Assembly: GCA_023055425.1 (NCBI GenBank)
Contig: JALGPY010000004.1
Coordinates: 61,961,718 to 62,025,717, forward strand
Reading direction: 5' to 3'
Source: Linanthus parryae
Taxonomy: Eukaryota > Streptophyta > Magnoliopsida > Ericales > Polemoniaceae
DNA: 64,000 nucleotides
Shown: positions 30,136-42,418 of the stretch, piece by piece
How the letters are laid out: each line of letters begins with the position of its first letter
Position numbering within the stretch: position 1 is the first letter of the stretch
The notes under the pieces: model-generated
Database searches by the model: none
Seen by the model: only the letters and a program-made list of their open reading frames with translations
Told to the model about the DNA's origin: nothing
Position numbers and translations under genes: made by a program

Positions 30136-32757
30136 TGAAGGGGTGTGCAGTAGGTAGAAAAGCAGGATCAATATTCTAGAAAGGGGGGGTTGAATAGAGT
30201 ATGCAGACTTTTGCTAAACTTTGCAAGAGTAGTGGTTTCAAAAGATTTGTAAAGGGATTCAAGGTCTTGAATTGAGTTTCAAGCCCTTGGAATAAAACAG
30301 TTAAAGAGAATAGAAGAATAAGTCTATTTAAAGGCCTTGAAATGTAACTGATTTGGATGCTGCAAAATTTCTAAGTTTGTAACAGAAAAGTAAATGCAAG
30401 AGACACAAGATATATAGAGTTCAGTCCACTTGGACCTGTTGGAATAGATGCCCTAGAGGCAATCTAGTTTAGTATGAACTTATTTTGGCTAGAATGTTCA
30501 TTGTATTAGATTTAAAATAATGAAGTCTTTATTGGATATTTAATATAATGAAGTCTTTAGATTTAAAATTGTGTTGTTTATTTAAATATCCCTAGTTCAT
30601 TATAATGATTAAATGGGACAATCATCTATAGACTAGAATGGGGTTGGATTGATATGGAGATATCATGATCCAACACATGGGTATGCGTTAAGGGTAATGG
30701 CATACTGGATTGACCCATCTCTGAGAAGGCTACATACAAGTTATGTAAAGGTCACAAGCTCTTCTCGTGGTGACAACGATATTGTCATCCTTAGACTTGA
30801 AGTCACTAGAATGTTTAGCTGTGGATTATTGTGATTTTGGTAGCGTCAAACGCTACATCGTGACTGGGTAGCTATAAAGGCATATACCGGATACAATAAG
30901 AAGCAAGCTTAGAGATCGTAGTAGACGTAGATAAAAATTTTCCATCCCACATAACGGGAGCAAATATCATAGGCCACTCGAGGGATAGTGCTTATGGAAT
31001 GTATGGGCAGACTCAAACAAATCAATATGGGATATTGATGTTATTTGAACGAATAAGGTTATTCCCATGATCGAGAAACTATGGATTGGATATACGAGTG
31101 TGACTTGTATTTCTCGTGTCAAATCCGGATATGGAGACAAATGGATGAGACAATTACTTGCACAAGGTTTGTCGAATGGCTATTTTATTAGTTGGCTAGA
31201 ATGGATGTCTTGCCAGAGACTGCTCCATATTAGCAAGTTGTTGCTACCAACTAGATAGAACCTATAGGGTCACATGCCCAATAAGGTTGAACTAGATTCG
31301 GGAATTAATTAATACGATGAATTAATTGGAAGGATCACTTTGCAACACCTTGCAAACTTAGTAGGACTAATATGCAAGGAAGGGACAAATCCGATTTAAT
31401 GTAGGATTAGGAAGTGCCTTTAGGTAGTTGACAAAGAGTTGTTGGACTATATAAAGGATGCTCCTAGCTTCCTTCCCACAAGAATGCTCATAACATAAGT
31501 TGAGTGGGAAAGGAAACAAGAGAGAGAGCAAGAGAAGAAGGAGGCTGAAGCCCCTTGCGCCCGTCGGCCACAAAGAGAGGATCCTCGTTGCGTGATCTCT
31601 TCTCCTCTTCCTCCGATCCAAGCTAGCACAAAGGAGTAGGAAGATCTAGACATCAACCCTAGGCGTGGATCAATCGTATAGATGTGACACAATTCACGTT
31701 ACAAGTCATCACATGAGATCTCTAAGGTATGTTACTTGTTTCTTCCCTTACCATCGTTACGATTCTCTTCCTGTGATCCTTGGAGGGTCTTGAATGGATA
31801 ATTCTTTCTTCCGCTGCGTATCCATGACCAAAACCCTACAAGACCTACGTCTCTACATCAGGGATCTTCTCCCTGTAGGATTTTCAACTCAATTCTTATT
31901 AATCAACAGCTAAGCCCTAGATCTCAAGAGCAGAGAGATACCTTACTCTGTTAAAGCTTGTGGTTCTCACTAACCTATCTAGTGCCTGCTCTAGCTATCT
32001 GATTAACTAAGAATTCTCTATTGTTAAACTTGAACAGTCCTTGAGAATGTAAACAAGAGTAATATATGAAAGATATACAAATAAAGTTCAGAACAGAAGA
32101 ACACAAAAAATGAAACTGGTGTGAGAGTGCAGTGTTCTTCTGAGAGTTGGATTGAGATTTTGATATGCTTTTTTGTTTCTTGACAATCCTTGAATGTGTT
32201 TGAGAGTGTCTCTAGCTTTCCGCCCGTTGAGTTGTGTCTGCAATGCTTCAAACTGAGCTCCATATATACAGCTCATTTGATCTGCAAATCTTCAAGATTT
32301 TCAGCAACAAACTTTCCTATTTTGTAGGCAACAACTTTGACTTCTCTAACAGTCTTCTTCCAATGGATAGTTGCTCAGTATCTTCATGAATAAAGATATG
32401 ATCTTGTCCATAAACATGTTGAGAAGCTGTTAGGATCAATAGATTGATTGCAGAATCAAATCAACCTAGAAATTCCTTCCCTGCAAAACTCAGGATGGAA
32501 ACAAATCCTGCAGAATAGGAAATAAACTTTCCCTGAAAAACTGAGTCGAACAAATGAATTAGATGGATTTAAACATATCAAAATACTTTGTCTTTCATCA
32601 TTAAGTGATAATAGTTAAATCACAGAGGTTTAGGAGTTCAAACACAAATAGAAAACTCCCCATAAGATCATGCTTATAAGTCTCAGTCAGTTTCAAGGCC
32701 TTGAAATAGACTAGCTATTTCAAGTCTTTGATACATTGAAACTGCTTTGAGGTTAAA
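30136..32757 (-). repeat. 3' LTR of the SIRE element, split by a nested LTR
   Basis: Two pieces, 30136-30435 and 31846-32757, together about 1.2 kb, collinear with 41164-42413. The far end has AAA where the other LTR has ACA. Confidence 0.85.
30436..31840 (+). mobile_element. Solo LTR of an Angela-like copia element
   Basis: A 1405-bp sequence beginning TGTTGGAATAGATGCCCTAG and ending CCCTACA, homologous to the LTR at 51775-53203. It interrupts the SIRE LTR, and the flanks ggacc (30431-30435) and agacc (31841-31845) are a near-perfect 5-bp duplication. No internal region: an LTR-LTR recombination product. Small open frames inside it are not genes. Confidence 0.85.
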
Positions 32758-32768
32758 ATCTCCCCTTG
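32758..32768 (-). other. Polypurine tract of the SIRE element
   Basis: Minus strand CAAGGGGAGAT directly before the 3' LTR. Confidence 0.65.
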
Positions 32769-33159
32769 ATGAAAGACAAAACCAATGTCTTCCAATCTGT
32801 TTGATATTGTACTTCTGCAACAAATACTCATTAGCACATAGCATATAAAATCAACATATATTGTCTAAAAGAACCAACTTATTAAACAGAAAAACAGCAA
32901 AGTGCGCAGATAATCCTAACTGACCAAAACCAGGTCATCTAATAAAAATAACAGGTAAAAAAACCTAAATTGTCTCCCCCTTTTTGAATTTCATCAAAAA
33001 ATAATGAGAATATGTTGGATCAAAGTTTTAGAAAAACAGAAAGTAAAAGATTTGAAAGTTAAGAATTTCAAGGCTTTCGAAAAGAGTTCAAGGCCTTGAA
33101 AAGAGAAAGAAAGAGTATGCAAGAATTAAGGGATAGGGTCTTCATCTCCTTTCTTCTAT

Positions 33160-34925
33160 GCATATTCTTCTTGGTTTTTATCCTCATCAACCCGATCTTT
33201 TTCTTGTTGATTTACATCATCACCTTTTTCACCTTCTCCCTCAAAAAAATCAGCAGCAGTCACAATCTCTGATACAATGGCCTTCTTAGGTTTCTTCTTC
33301 TTGAGATCTATGAGCAGTGCACCTGAGTCTGGACTGTCTTCTTCTTAATTTTCATCCACTTGTTCAACCTCCACCTGTTTGCCTTTTCCTTTGACCTGAG
33401 CAGCCTGATCTAGAGTTGAATGCTCACTAGAGAGATTCTTTGCTGATTCAGCCTTTTCGGTACTCTTCTCAGCTTGAGACACTTCCTCAGCCACATCAAA
33501 CAGTGTCATGCTCCTGAACATGTTTTTAACCGTGCACTTCACTTGTCTGAGATCAGTGTCAAACCCATGTTGATTCTCCTATACCTCATCAATCTCCATC
33601 TGAAGTTCTTGAGGGTCAAGGGGTTGTCTTGGGACTGAGAGGATTGGCTGGAAGTGGGATTTAAGGTTTTAGGTGTAATAAACTTCTTTGAACCCAATTC
33701 TTCTTCTGTCAACTCAAAGTAGATCTTCCAAACTTTAGCACTTGTTTTCACCACACCAATCTTCATAAAATCCTTTACATTTAGCATACAAAAACCAGTA
33801 TTCACTGATTCTTCATTAACAATTGGGATTTCAAAGTGTTGGAAGAATAAGGTGAGCAGATTGGCAAAAGGCAAAGGGTGTTTTCTCTGGTTGGTTTGGC
33901 TATAAAGCATGTGCTCCATCATCAGCTTTGGAAGATCAATTTTATACCCATGCATAACCAAGTTCATATAATACAACACCCTGCCAGTTACCAGTTCCTT
34001 TGAGTGTTCCATAGGTACCACACATCTCATGAAGATAGTGAACAAAAAATTGGCTTCAACAGTTAGCACAGAGTGTGTTAACTGCTTAGATGTGGTAGGG
34101 GTATTAGGTATAAAGATTTCTTCCTTTGCTAGTTTCAGGGCTTCACTCTTACGAGGGTAGGTACTGGTGTCATATCTCTTAGGAAAACCTAGAACATTAG
34201 CAAACTCATAATGATCTATTTCCATATCAATGCTAGCAACCTTAGTCTAAATCACCAGATTTGCAGACTTCTTGACTTGTTTCAGGTTTAGGTAAAAGAA
34301 TCTGGTGAGTCTAGGGTAAGCTAACTCTGGAGGATTTAGAATAAACCAAAAAGAGCTTTCTTCAACATTTTGAAGCATTCTAGATTCATACCATGTAGCA
34401 TAGGCATACTAATCAGACTATAGAAACCAACTGGTCTAGAGGAAAAACCATCAAGCCACTGACCTCTAGCAACATTAGTAACAAACCATGTACTATCAGG
34501 AGCTGATTTCTTACCAGTGGTTTTCTTTTCTGAGTAGATCTGCAGTGCCTTTTCTATGTTCTCATCTGATTCATCTTCTGGTTCATCCTATGTAACTTTT
34601 TCCTTTCCTTTGCTCTTGTCTGCTTTGTTAGCTTTCTTTTTTGACTTCTTTGGACTACCAATCTGAATACCCTTCTGTTTCCGTGGTGCTGTCTCCACTG
34701 CCTTCTTCTTCTTCTTGTTGGACACTGGGGTTTCATCCTTCTTCTTGGGAGGAGGAGGAGGAGCCATATCTTCTGCAGTAGGGGTTTTTTAACTGGAGTC
34801 CCCACTAATGGTGTGAACCTCTTCCACAGTGGCCTCTCTTTTCTTTTCTGTTGTAGCGTCTGATCCACCATCCATTTTGACTCTATCTGAGGCTTTTCTG
34901 GTGCTCATAAAGTGTGGAGAAGAAG
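33160..34925 (-). pseudogene. Extra ORF downstream of pol in the SIRE element
   Basis: Remains of a long ORF between RNase H and the polypurine tract. It starts near 34910 (MSTRKASDRVKMDGG). A Lys/Pro/Glu-rich segment follows (PPPPPKKDETPVSNKKKKK). The best-kept frame is 33539-34225, with EFANVLGFPKRYDTSTYPRK, VTGRVLYYMNLVMHGYKIDL and LPFANLLTLFFQHFEIP, which resembles the 'putative plant transposon protein' domain found with plant retroelements. An acidic/basic tail ends near 33345. Such ORFs are often called env-like in SIRE elements. I see no signal peptide or fusion-protein-like features, so the name is only positional. Several stops and at least one frame change. Confidence 0.6.
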
Positions 34926-35400
34926 ACATAGCTAGGATAGATACGAATGAGAGAAATAAGTGAGGATATAAATAGAAGAGAGTTTCAGTTTGAAAAGGAA
35001 ACTAAATATTTTCTCTGATCTTTAAAGGTCTTGATGAATCAGAAAGATTCAAAAATTGAGTGTGCCATTGGAAATAAAATATTTAATACTATTTTGGCTG
35101 AAAAGGGGTTTTTCAAAATTGAGGGGAAACATTGAACAATTATCTACAAAGATAACACCCAACATTGAAAGATCCAAAATTATTGACTAAGTAACATGCA
35201 GTCTTACTTTCAAGGGTTTGGAAAGGATTTCAAGGCCTTGAAATGCTATACCATGTAAGGTACAAATACTCAAAGCTTTGAAAGGATTTTAAAGGCTTTG
35301 AAAATCAATTCAAACCTTTGCAACACATAATAATTACCTGATTCTCCCCCTAAACCAAAGCTTCCTTATTTAGCATTCCCAATTCCAATCTTAAGGCTGA
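34926..35400 (-). other. Spacer between pol and the extra ORF (SIRE)
   Basis: Non-coding. It holds several copies of the palindromic motif TTTCAAGGCCTTGAAA and variants (35228-35243 and 35288-35303). Confidence 0.5.
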
Positions 35401-36900
35401 GAATCTTTCATCTGGCAATGGTTTAGTGAAGATATCTGTAAATTTCATGTTAGTTGAAAAAAATTCAATAACAATATCACCTTTCTATGCAGGATCTCTG
35501 ATGAAGTGATGTCTAACATCAATGTGCTTTGTTCTTTAATGCTGATCTGGATTCTTTGTAATTGATATTGCACTTGTGTTGTCACACTTGATAGGTATAT
35601 CTCTGAAATCAAATCCAAGATCTCTCATTTGTTGTGCTATCCATAGTAATTGAGAACAACAAGCTCCAGCTGCTATGTATTCAGCCAGCTATTGATAATG
35701 AAATTGAATTTTGCTTCATAGAATGCCAGCTGATTAAAGATGATCCAAGAAATTGGCAGCATCCTGATGTACTCTTTCTATCAACTTTATATCCTGCAAA
35801 ATCAGCATCTGAATAGCCACACAAAGAGAAGTTAGAATGTTTAGGATACCAAATCCCTAAGTCTTTGGTACCATTGAGATATCTAAAAATTCTTTTAACT
35901 GCAGTCAAGTGTGATTCTTTATGATCAGCTTGAAATCTAGCACACATGCACACACTGAACATGATATCTAGTCTACTAGCTGTGGGATAGAGTAGTGATC
36001 CAATTGTACGTCTATACTCTTTTACATTAACACTCTTACCAGATTCATTCTTGTCTAAATACAGTGTAGAACTCATGGGAGTCGTAATCTCTTTGGATTG
36101 AGACATATTGTACTTTCTTAGCAAGTCTTTGTGTACGTGCTTTGTTGTAGGAAAATGCCCTTATTCATTTGATAATTTTGAAGTCCAAGTAAGAAGTTTA
36201 ATTCTCCCGTCAAGCTCATTTCAAATTCCTTGCTCATAAGACTTGAGAATTCCTTGCACAGAAGATCATTAGTAGCTCCAAACATAATATCATCAACATA
36301 AATTTGAAGTACAAGCATATCTTTCTCATGAGTCTTTATGAAAAGGGTTTCGTCTACCAATCCTCTTTCGAAATTATTTTCAAGTAGAAACTTTGACAGT
36401 CTTTCATACCAAGTTCTTGGAGATTGTTTTTAACCATAAAGAGCTTTGCCAAGTTTGTCAACATGATCTGGAAACATGTCATTTTCAAAACCTGGAGGTT
36501 GAGCAACATAAACTTCTTCTTGCAGATAACCATTTAGAAAAGCACACTTCACATCCATTTGAAATAGTTTCATGTTTTTCGGAGATGCAAAAGCAAGTAG
36601 AATTCTAATTGCTTCTAACCTGGCAACAGGAACACAAGTTTCTTCATAGTGAATACCTTCTTCTTGATTGTAGCCTTGAGCTACCAATCTAGCTTTGTTC
36701 CTGATTACCTTTCCATTCTCATCTAACTAATTTCTGAATACCCATCTGGTACCAATGACAGACTGTTTTTTTGGTGGAGCAACTAGGTTCTAGACCTTGT
36801 TCCTTTCAAACTCATTGAGTTCACTTTGCATAGCTATAATCTAGTATGCTTCTTGTAATGCTTCCTTCACAGTTTTAGGCTCTACAAGAGAAATAAAAGC
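35400..36900 (-). pseudogene. Reverse transcriptase and RNase H of the SIRE element
   Basis: Copia reverse transcriptase in pieces: [20 protein letters not shown] and [18 protein letters not shown] (36430-36687), the catalytic LQIYVDDIMFGATN (36118-36360), then the connection and start of RNase H, MSQSKEITTPMSSTLYLDKN and YSDADFAGYKVDRKSTSGCC (35681-36124). The pieces lie in different frames, and the end of RNase H toward 35400 has several stops. Not functional. Confidence 0.88.
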
Positions 36901-37121
36901 ATTAAAAGAACATAGATTTTTCAACTGTGATATGGTCTGTGTACCAGTGGTTGGATCATAAATAATGTTATCAGCAGGATGAGATGACAGATATTTCAAT
37001 CTCTTTCTTGGTGTCCATGGTTCAGGTTCTCCAGTTTTTTTCTCATGTCTCTGAGAACTTGAAGTAGTAGCCTGTTCTCCTGTTTTCTCGGAGATTCTGT
37101 TTCAAGGCTTTGAATCTGTGT

Positions 37122-38313
37122 TTAAAGGCCTTGAAAATGCCTGTCTTGATCTAGTGACATTTCCTTGCATCCTTTTGAGGATTCTTCTTCAGTATCTGAA
37201 TCATGCTTGTTCAGATTGAGATATGCAAAACCATCACTCAAAGAACCATCATAGCTTTCATAAAAAATAACATGAATGCTTACTTCAACAAGCTTGGTTC
37301 TCTTATTATACACTCTATAGGCTTTGCTTGTATGTGAATAACCAAGAAAAATACCTTCATCACTTCTTACATCAAACTTACCAAGATTTTCCTTACCATT
37401 ATTGTGGACAAAACATGTACAGCCAAAAGGTTTGAAGTAAGAAATGTTTGGCTTTCTTCCTTTAAACAGGTCATAGGGGGTCTTTTTCAGAATAGGTCTG
37501 ATCAAGCACCTATTAAGAATGTAGTTTGATTTATTCACAGCTTCTACCCAATAATACTTTGGCGGCTTGTTTTCCAGAAGCATTGTCCTTGACATGTCTT
37601 CAAGAGTCCTATTCTTTCTTTCAACAACTCCATTCTGTTGAGGAGTTCTAGGATAAGAAAAGTTGTGAGATGCCATGCTTGGAACATAATATATCAAACT
37701 AAATTTGATCAAATTCTCTACCATGATCACTTTTGATTGAAGCAATAGGTAAGTTTTTCAAAGTTTGAAGTTCTCTACAAAGTTTTGAAAATTCAAAGAC
37801 AGCTTCAGATTTTTTTTTCAAAAACATTACCCAAGTATATCTAGAGAAGTCATCAACGATAACAAGCATGTACTTCTTACCCTTTGGAGTTGGATTTCTC
37901 ATAGGACCACAGAGATCCATATGCAGCAATTCAATGGGTCTAGTAGTACTTACAAAGTTCTTTGACTTGAATGCGCTTCTAGTTTGCTTTCCTTGTGGAC
38001 ATGCCTTGCATACTTCTTCATCTTTGAACTTGATAGAGGGTAATCCTCTTACTAATTTCTTGGATACTAACTTGTTCAAGGTATGCAAGCTAATATGTCT
38101 AAAATTTCTGTGCCAAAGCTTTGAATCTTCTTTCAAGGACTTGAGACACTTCAAGTTTTCACCTGCAACTTTGCTGGTCTGAAAAGTATAAACATTGTTT
38201 GATCTAGAGGTTGTGAGGATGCAATTGCCAGATTTCTCATTCTGCACCACACACTTCTCTTTATCAAATATAACTTTGTTGTCATTGTCACAAAGTTGAG
38301 ATACACTAAGCAA
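37122..38313 (-). pseudogene. Integrase of the SIRE element
   Basis: Two overlapping frames joined by a frameshift near 37700-37745. The first (37699-38313) has the zinc-binding HRNFRHISLHTLNKL...CKACPQGKQ and the core with MDLCGPM and VIVDDFSRYTWV. The second Asp region is IKSDHGREF. The second frame (37122-37745) has FSYPRTPQQNGVVERKNRTL with the catalytic Glu, then the copia C-terminal part (CTCFVHNNGKENLGKFD). Confidence 0.88.
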
Positions 38314-38339
38314 ATTAAATATTCAAGCCATCAACTAGA

Positions 38340-39271
38340 TATACATCAAAAATGGAATTTTCAGAACTTGTACCAACTTTACCAATACCAAGAATATTGC
38401 ATTTTCCGTTGTCACCAAGTGTAATTGAACCTTCTAACTGCTCTTTCAGTTATGAGAATAGAGATCTCTTTCCACTCATGTGTCTTGAGCAAACACTGTC
38501 CATAAACCATATGCTCTTTGATCTTGGTGACACCCAGCAAACACCATTCACTGCCTTACCCAGCTGTTAGACCAAGTGCTGAATTTAGATTCATATTCAG
38601 GGTCAACCATGTTAGGTGGTCTAACCCCTTTAGACCCAAATCTGTCTAACTTGTCCTTTGAGTTGGAAGGGAAAAGTGTTTCTCATTATGTGAGGGTCTC
38701 TTCTTCTAAAAGGACAAGTCATTTTAGCATGACCAATCTTATTGCAGTAATGGCATGTAGGATATGTTTTGCTTCCAGCTTTCACAAATCAGGTATTGTT
38801 TTTCTTTAGAAAGTTTGGATTGTATCCAATACCAGTTTTGTGAACAGACTTCAAGCTACCTCCAAGATTCAAGTTCAAGTTGTGTTATGAGCCTGCAAGT
38901 TTGGCTTTGACTAATTCAGATTATTGAAGTTTCTCAGTAAGAGTAGTCTTTTGTTTATCTAATTCATCAACTTGATGTCTCAGATTAACAAGGCAATCAC
39001 TCAAAAGAGAGCTCTCAGTGACTACTTCCTTGACTTGTGTTTTCAAGGCTTTGAAACTGGTTTTCAAGGCCTTGAAATCATGGTTAGTTTTCTTCTGAGA
39101 GATTTCAAGAGTTTGATTTAGACAGACAAGTTGCAAATTTTCTTTTGCTTGCTCATGAACTTTTTCTTTCAAAACTCTAATTTCTTTCAGATAGTCCTCT
39201 TCATTTAAAAGCATTGTTGTAAGATAATCAGAGAGGGCTTTAGTTGGTTTTGAAATCAAACAATTCACCAT
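38340..39271 (-). pseudogene. Gag tail and protease of the SIRE element
   Basis: The 38921-39271 frame (116 residues) is a Lys/Glu/Leu-rich predicted coiled coil. In it the palindromic motif is translated as DFKALKTSFKALKTQVKE. Nearer 38480-38530 the minus strand reads WFMDSVCSRHMSG, the copia protease site with Val in place of the Gly of DSG. Stops follow. Catalysis would be lost. Confidence 0.65.
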
Positions 39272-39350
39272 TACCTCAATGTTCTATTAAGAACTTTCAT
39301 CATGCTTGGCCATAAAGCATAGATTGGCATGTTCTTCTTCAGATTCGTAG

Positions 39351-41125
39351 TCACGAGGTATCTGAATCACTCCATGAAGCTATCATATCTTTCTTTCTTC
39401 TATCATGATCTTTCTTCCAAAAGTTCTTGCTTTTCTTGTGTGGACAGTCTCTAATCAAGTGTCCTGCATCACCACACTTAAAGCAATTCATGAATTTAGA
39501 CTTATTATTTTGTGAAAAAGACTTACCTTCGTAGTCCTTGCTACTGGAGGATCTGTGTCTTTTTCTGTTGAAGTCCTTGTTTCCAAAAATTTTCTTCATC
39601 TTAAGGATTCTGGTCAAAGCTTTGGAAATCAAAGAAAATGGATCTTCATCATCATCTTCAGTTTCAAGGCTTTGAATTGTCTCATTCTCTTTAGCCTTGA
39701 GATCCAAGTTCCTGACACCTTCTGGTAGTTATCCATCAACTTCATTCATGGATATTTCATGTGTGAGGAGCTTCCCTTGTAGGTTATCAAGTTGGAGTGA
39801 TGAGAGATCTTGAGCTTCCTCAATAGCAGTAGTCTTTGGTTCCCATTTTGCCTTTGGAAGACTTCTCAGAATCTTCCTCACCTTTTCTTCATTGGAAATA
39901 TGTTTTCCCAGTGAATCAAGGTTGTTGACAGTGTCTGTGAACCTTTTGAACATGTCTATAATTGAATCATATTCATTCATCTGGAATATCTCATATTTCC
40001 TGAGCAAGGTTTTCAAGATCGTGATCCTCGGTAGAATCGGAGAGTGCCCCACAGGATCGAGGATCGTAGGATCAGATCGGATTGTAAGATCCGACCAAAA
40101 CAGTATATATATATATATATTATTAATTCTATGACTACTTATACTACTTATTCTCAAGTTTTTAATGTTATGAAAATGTCAATATACAAGCTCAAGACAT
40201 AATATACCATAGACACATCATCACCATAGTTAATCTCATCATAAATTCACAACATAAAGCATATGGTGGTTGCCTTGCTGGAGTCCGGTGACCTTGCTGG
40301 AGGCCGGCGATGGTGGCTGCCCAGTCGTCGTAGTCGCCTGACACCTCTGCTTCTTCGTCGTTCCCTTTTCTTCCAACTTCTCACTTTCTCAGCCGTAAGT
40401 AACAACAAATCTTATCCAGATTGAGAAATATTTGACCTAGGGTAAGTTATTTTTTTTGCCTTTTGGGTCAATTATTATTAGTATAAACAACTGGGCTAAG
40501 CCCAAAAGTTTATGTTTTTCAATTTGCTTACCCAACAGAACGGCCTTAAAGGAAAAAAGGGTGGGGTCGTCAGGATCGGTGCGATCGTAAAATTCTATCC
40601 GATCCTACGATTTTTCTCGTGATCCCACATGATCCCACCAGAAGACGATTTTTCACATGATCCGAATCGCATGTCCCCTCCCGGATCGTAGGATCGTACG
40701 ATCCCACGATCCGGATCGCGATCCTGACAACATTGTTCCTGAGATATATATCGATCTTGGTTTGCTTCACTTGACTAGTTCCTTCAAAGGTCACAAAAAG
40801 CTTATCCCATATCTCTTTGGCAGTCTTGCAGCCTGAAATCCTGTTAAATTCATCTGCACTCAAAGCACAATATAAGATATTCATAGCTTTATAGTTCTTT
40901 GAGAATTGCTCTAATTCAGATGAAGAAAGAGAGTCTTCGAATTTGGGAATTCTAATCCCATCCTTCTCTGTGTAGAAAAAGTATGAGGACCATTCTGGAT
41001 GATAGTCCAGATTTCCATGTCTTGATCAATAATGAACATTTTCATCAAAGCTTTCCAGTGGACAAAATTGTCTCCACAGAATAGAGGAGGTCTGTTAGCA
41101 GCTCTTCTCTGTGAGAAACCACCAT
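39351..41125 (-). pseudogene. Gag of the SIRE element, interrupted by a MITE
   Basis: Minus-strand pieces: the N-terminal part near 40890-41110 (RRAANRPPLFCGDNFVHWKA), NILYCALSADEFNRISGCKT and WDKLFVTFEGTSQVKQTKI (40735-40884), a MITE, LLRKYEIFQMNEYDSIIDMF and EEKVRKILRSLPKAKWEPKT (39729-40010), then an acidic segment and a CCHC zinc knuckle CFKCGDAGHLIRDC (39351-39707). The nucleic-acid-binding knuckle is intact. Frames differ between pieces, and at least one frameshift is old. Confidence 0.85.
40018..40735. mobile_element. MITE with GGATCG-rich inverted ends inside SIRE gag
   Basis: About 0.7 kb splitting the gag coding sequence. The left part has gatcgtgatcctcgg and aggatcgaggatcgtaggat. 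The right part has ggatcgtaggatcgtacgat and ggatcgcgatcctgac. These are imperfect inverted repeats built of the words GGATCG/CGATCC. A (TA) run lies at 40105-40121. No ORF of its own. The insertion borders are placed by where gag homology stops; the target duplication is not clear. Confidence 0.7.
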
Positions 41126-41150
41126 CACTAAATCTATGCAGTGATACAAG

Positions 41151-41161
41151 CTATGATACCA
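41151..41161 (-). other. Primer-binding site of the SIRE element
   Basis: Minus strand TGGTATCATAG, two to three bases from the LTR. It matches the usual initiator tRNA-Met site TGGTATCAGAGC except for one base. Confidence 0.75.
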
Positions 41162-41163
41162 AT

Positions 41164-42413
41164 TGAAGGGGTGTACAGTAGGTAGGAAAGCAGGATCAAT
41201 TCTCTAGAAGGGGGGGGGGTCGAATAGAGTATGCTGACTTTTGCTAAACTTTGCAAGAGTAGTGGTTTCAAAAGATTTTTAAAGGTATTCAAGGTCTTGA
41301 ATTGAGTTTCAAGACCTTGGAATAAAACAGTTAAAGAGAATATAAGAATAAGTCTATTTCAAGACCTTGAAACGAGTTTCAAACCCTTGAAATGTAACTG
41401 ATTTGAATGCTGCAAAAGTTCTAAGTTTGTAACAGAAAAGTAAATGCACGAGACAAAAGATATATAGAGTTAATTCAAATTGGAACTACGTCTCTACCTC
41501 AGGGGTCTTCTCCCTGTAGGATTTTCAACTCAATTCTTATTAATAAACAGCTAAGCCCTAGATCTCAAGCACAGAGAGATACCTTACTCTGTTACAGCTT
41601 GTGGTTCTCACTAATCTATCTAGTACCTGCTCTAGCTATCTGATTAACTAAGAATTCTCTATTGTTTACCTTGAACAATACTTGAGAATGTAAATAAGAG
41701 TAATATATGAAAGATATACAAATAAAGTTCAGAACAGAAGAACACAAGAATGAAACTACTGTGTGAGTACATTATTCTTCTGAGAGTTGGATTGAGATTT
41801 TGATCTGCTTCTTTGTTGCTTACCAATCCTTGAATATGTTTGAGAGTGTCTCTAGATTTTTTCCCGTTGAGTTGTGTCTGCAATGCTTCGAACCGAGCTC
41901 CATATATACAGCTCATTTGATCTGCAAATCTTCAAGATTTTCAGCAACAAACTTTCCTATTTTGTAGGCAACAACTTTGACTTCTCTAACAGTCTTCTTC
42001 CAACGGATAGTTGCTCAATATCTTCAGGGATACTGATCTTATCCATAAACATGTTGAGAATCTGTTAGGATCAATAGATTGATTGCAGAATCAAATCAAC
42101 CAAGAAATTCCTTCCCTGCAAAACTCATGTTAGGAAATAAATCCTGCAGAATAGGAAATAAACTTTCCCTGCAAAACTGAGTCAAACAGATGGATTAGAT
42201 GGTGTTAAACATATCAAAATACTTTGTATTTCATCATCAAGTAATAATAGATAAAGAAAAAAGGTTTAGGAGTTCAAACACAAACATAAAACTCCCCTTA
42301 AGATCATGCTTATAAGTCTCAGTCAGTTTCAACGCTTTGAAAGCTGTTTCAAGGCCTGTAAATAGACTAGCTATTTCAAGTCTTTGAAACATTGAAACTG
42401 CTTTGAGCTTACA
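41164..42413 (-). repeat. 5' LTR of the SIRE element
   Basis: About 1250 bp, TGAAGGGGTG to GCTTACA on the plus strand, collinear with the two parts of the other LTR. It holds at least six copies of the TTTCAAGG(N)CTTGAAA motif. Confidence 0.9.
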
Positions 42414-42418
42414 CTAGT

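Larger units (their letters stand above)
30136..42413 (-). mobile_element. Decayed SIRE-type Ty1/copia retrotransposon
   Basis: The ends are TG at 30136 and CA at 42413, flanked by a 5-bp repeat ctagt (30131-30135 and 42414-42418). LTRs are 30136-32757 (split by a nested solo LTR) and 41164-42413. Minus-strand order: LTR, primer site, gag, protease, integrase, reverse transcriptase, RNase H, extra ORF, polypurine tract, LTR. This copia order, the tRNA-Met primer site and the extra ORF after pol fit the SIRE/Maximus lineage. Every gene has stops or frameshifts, and the LTRs have diverged clearly, so the element is old and inactive. Confidence 0.88.

Noticed and set aside
33345..34910. Viral envelope gene
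   Set aside because: Position alone suggests it; sequence shows a plant transposon-associated domain, no signal peptide or fusion features.
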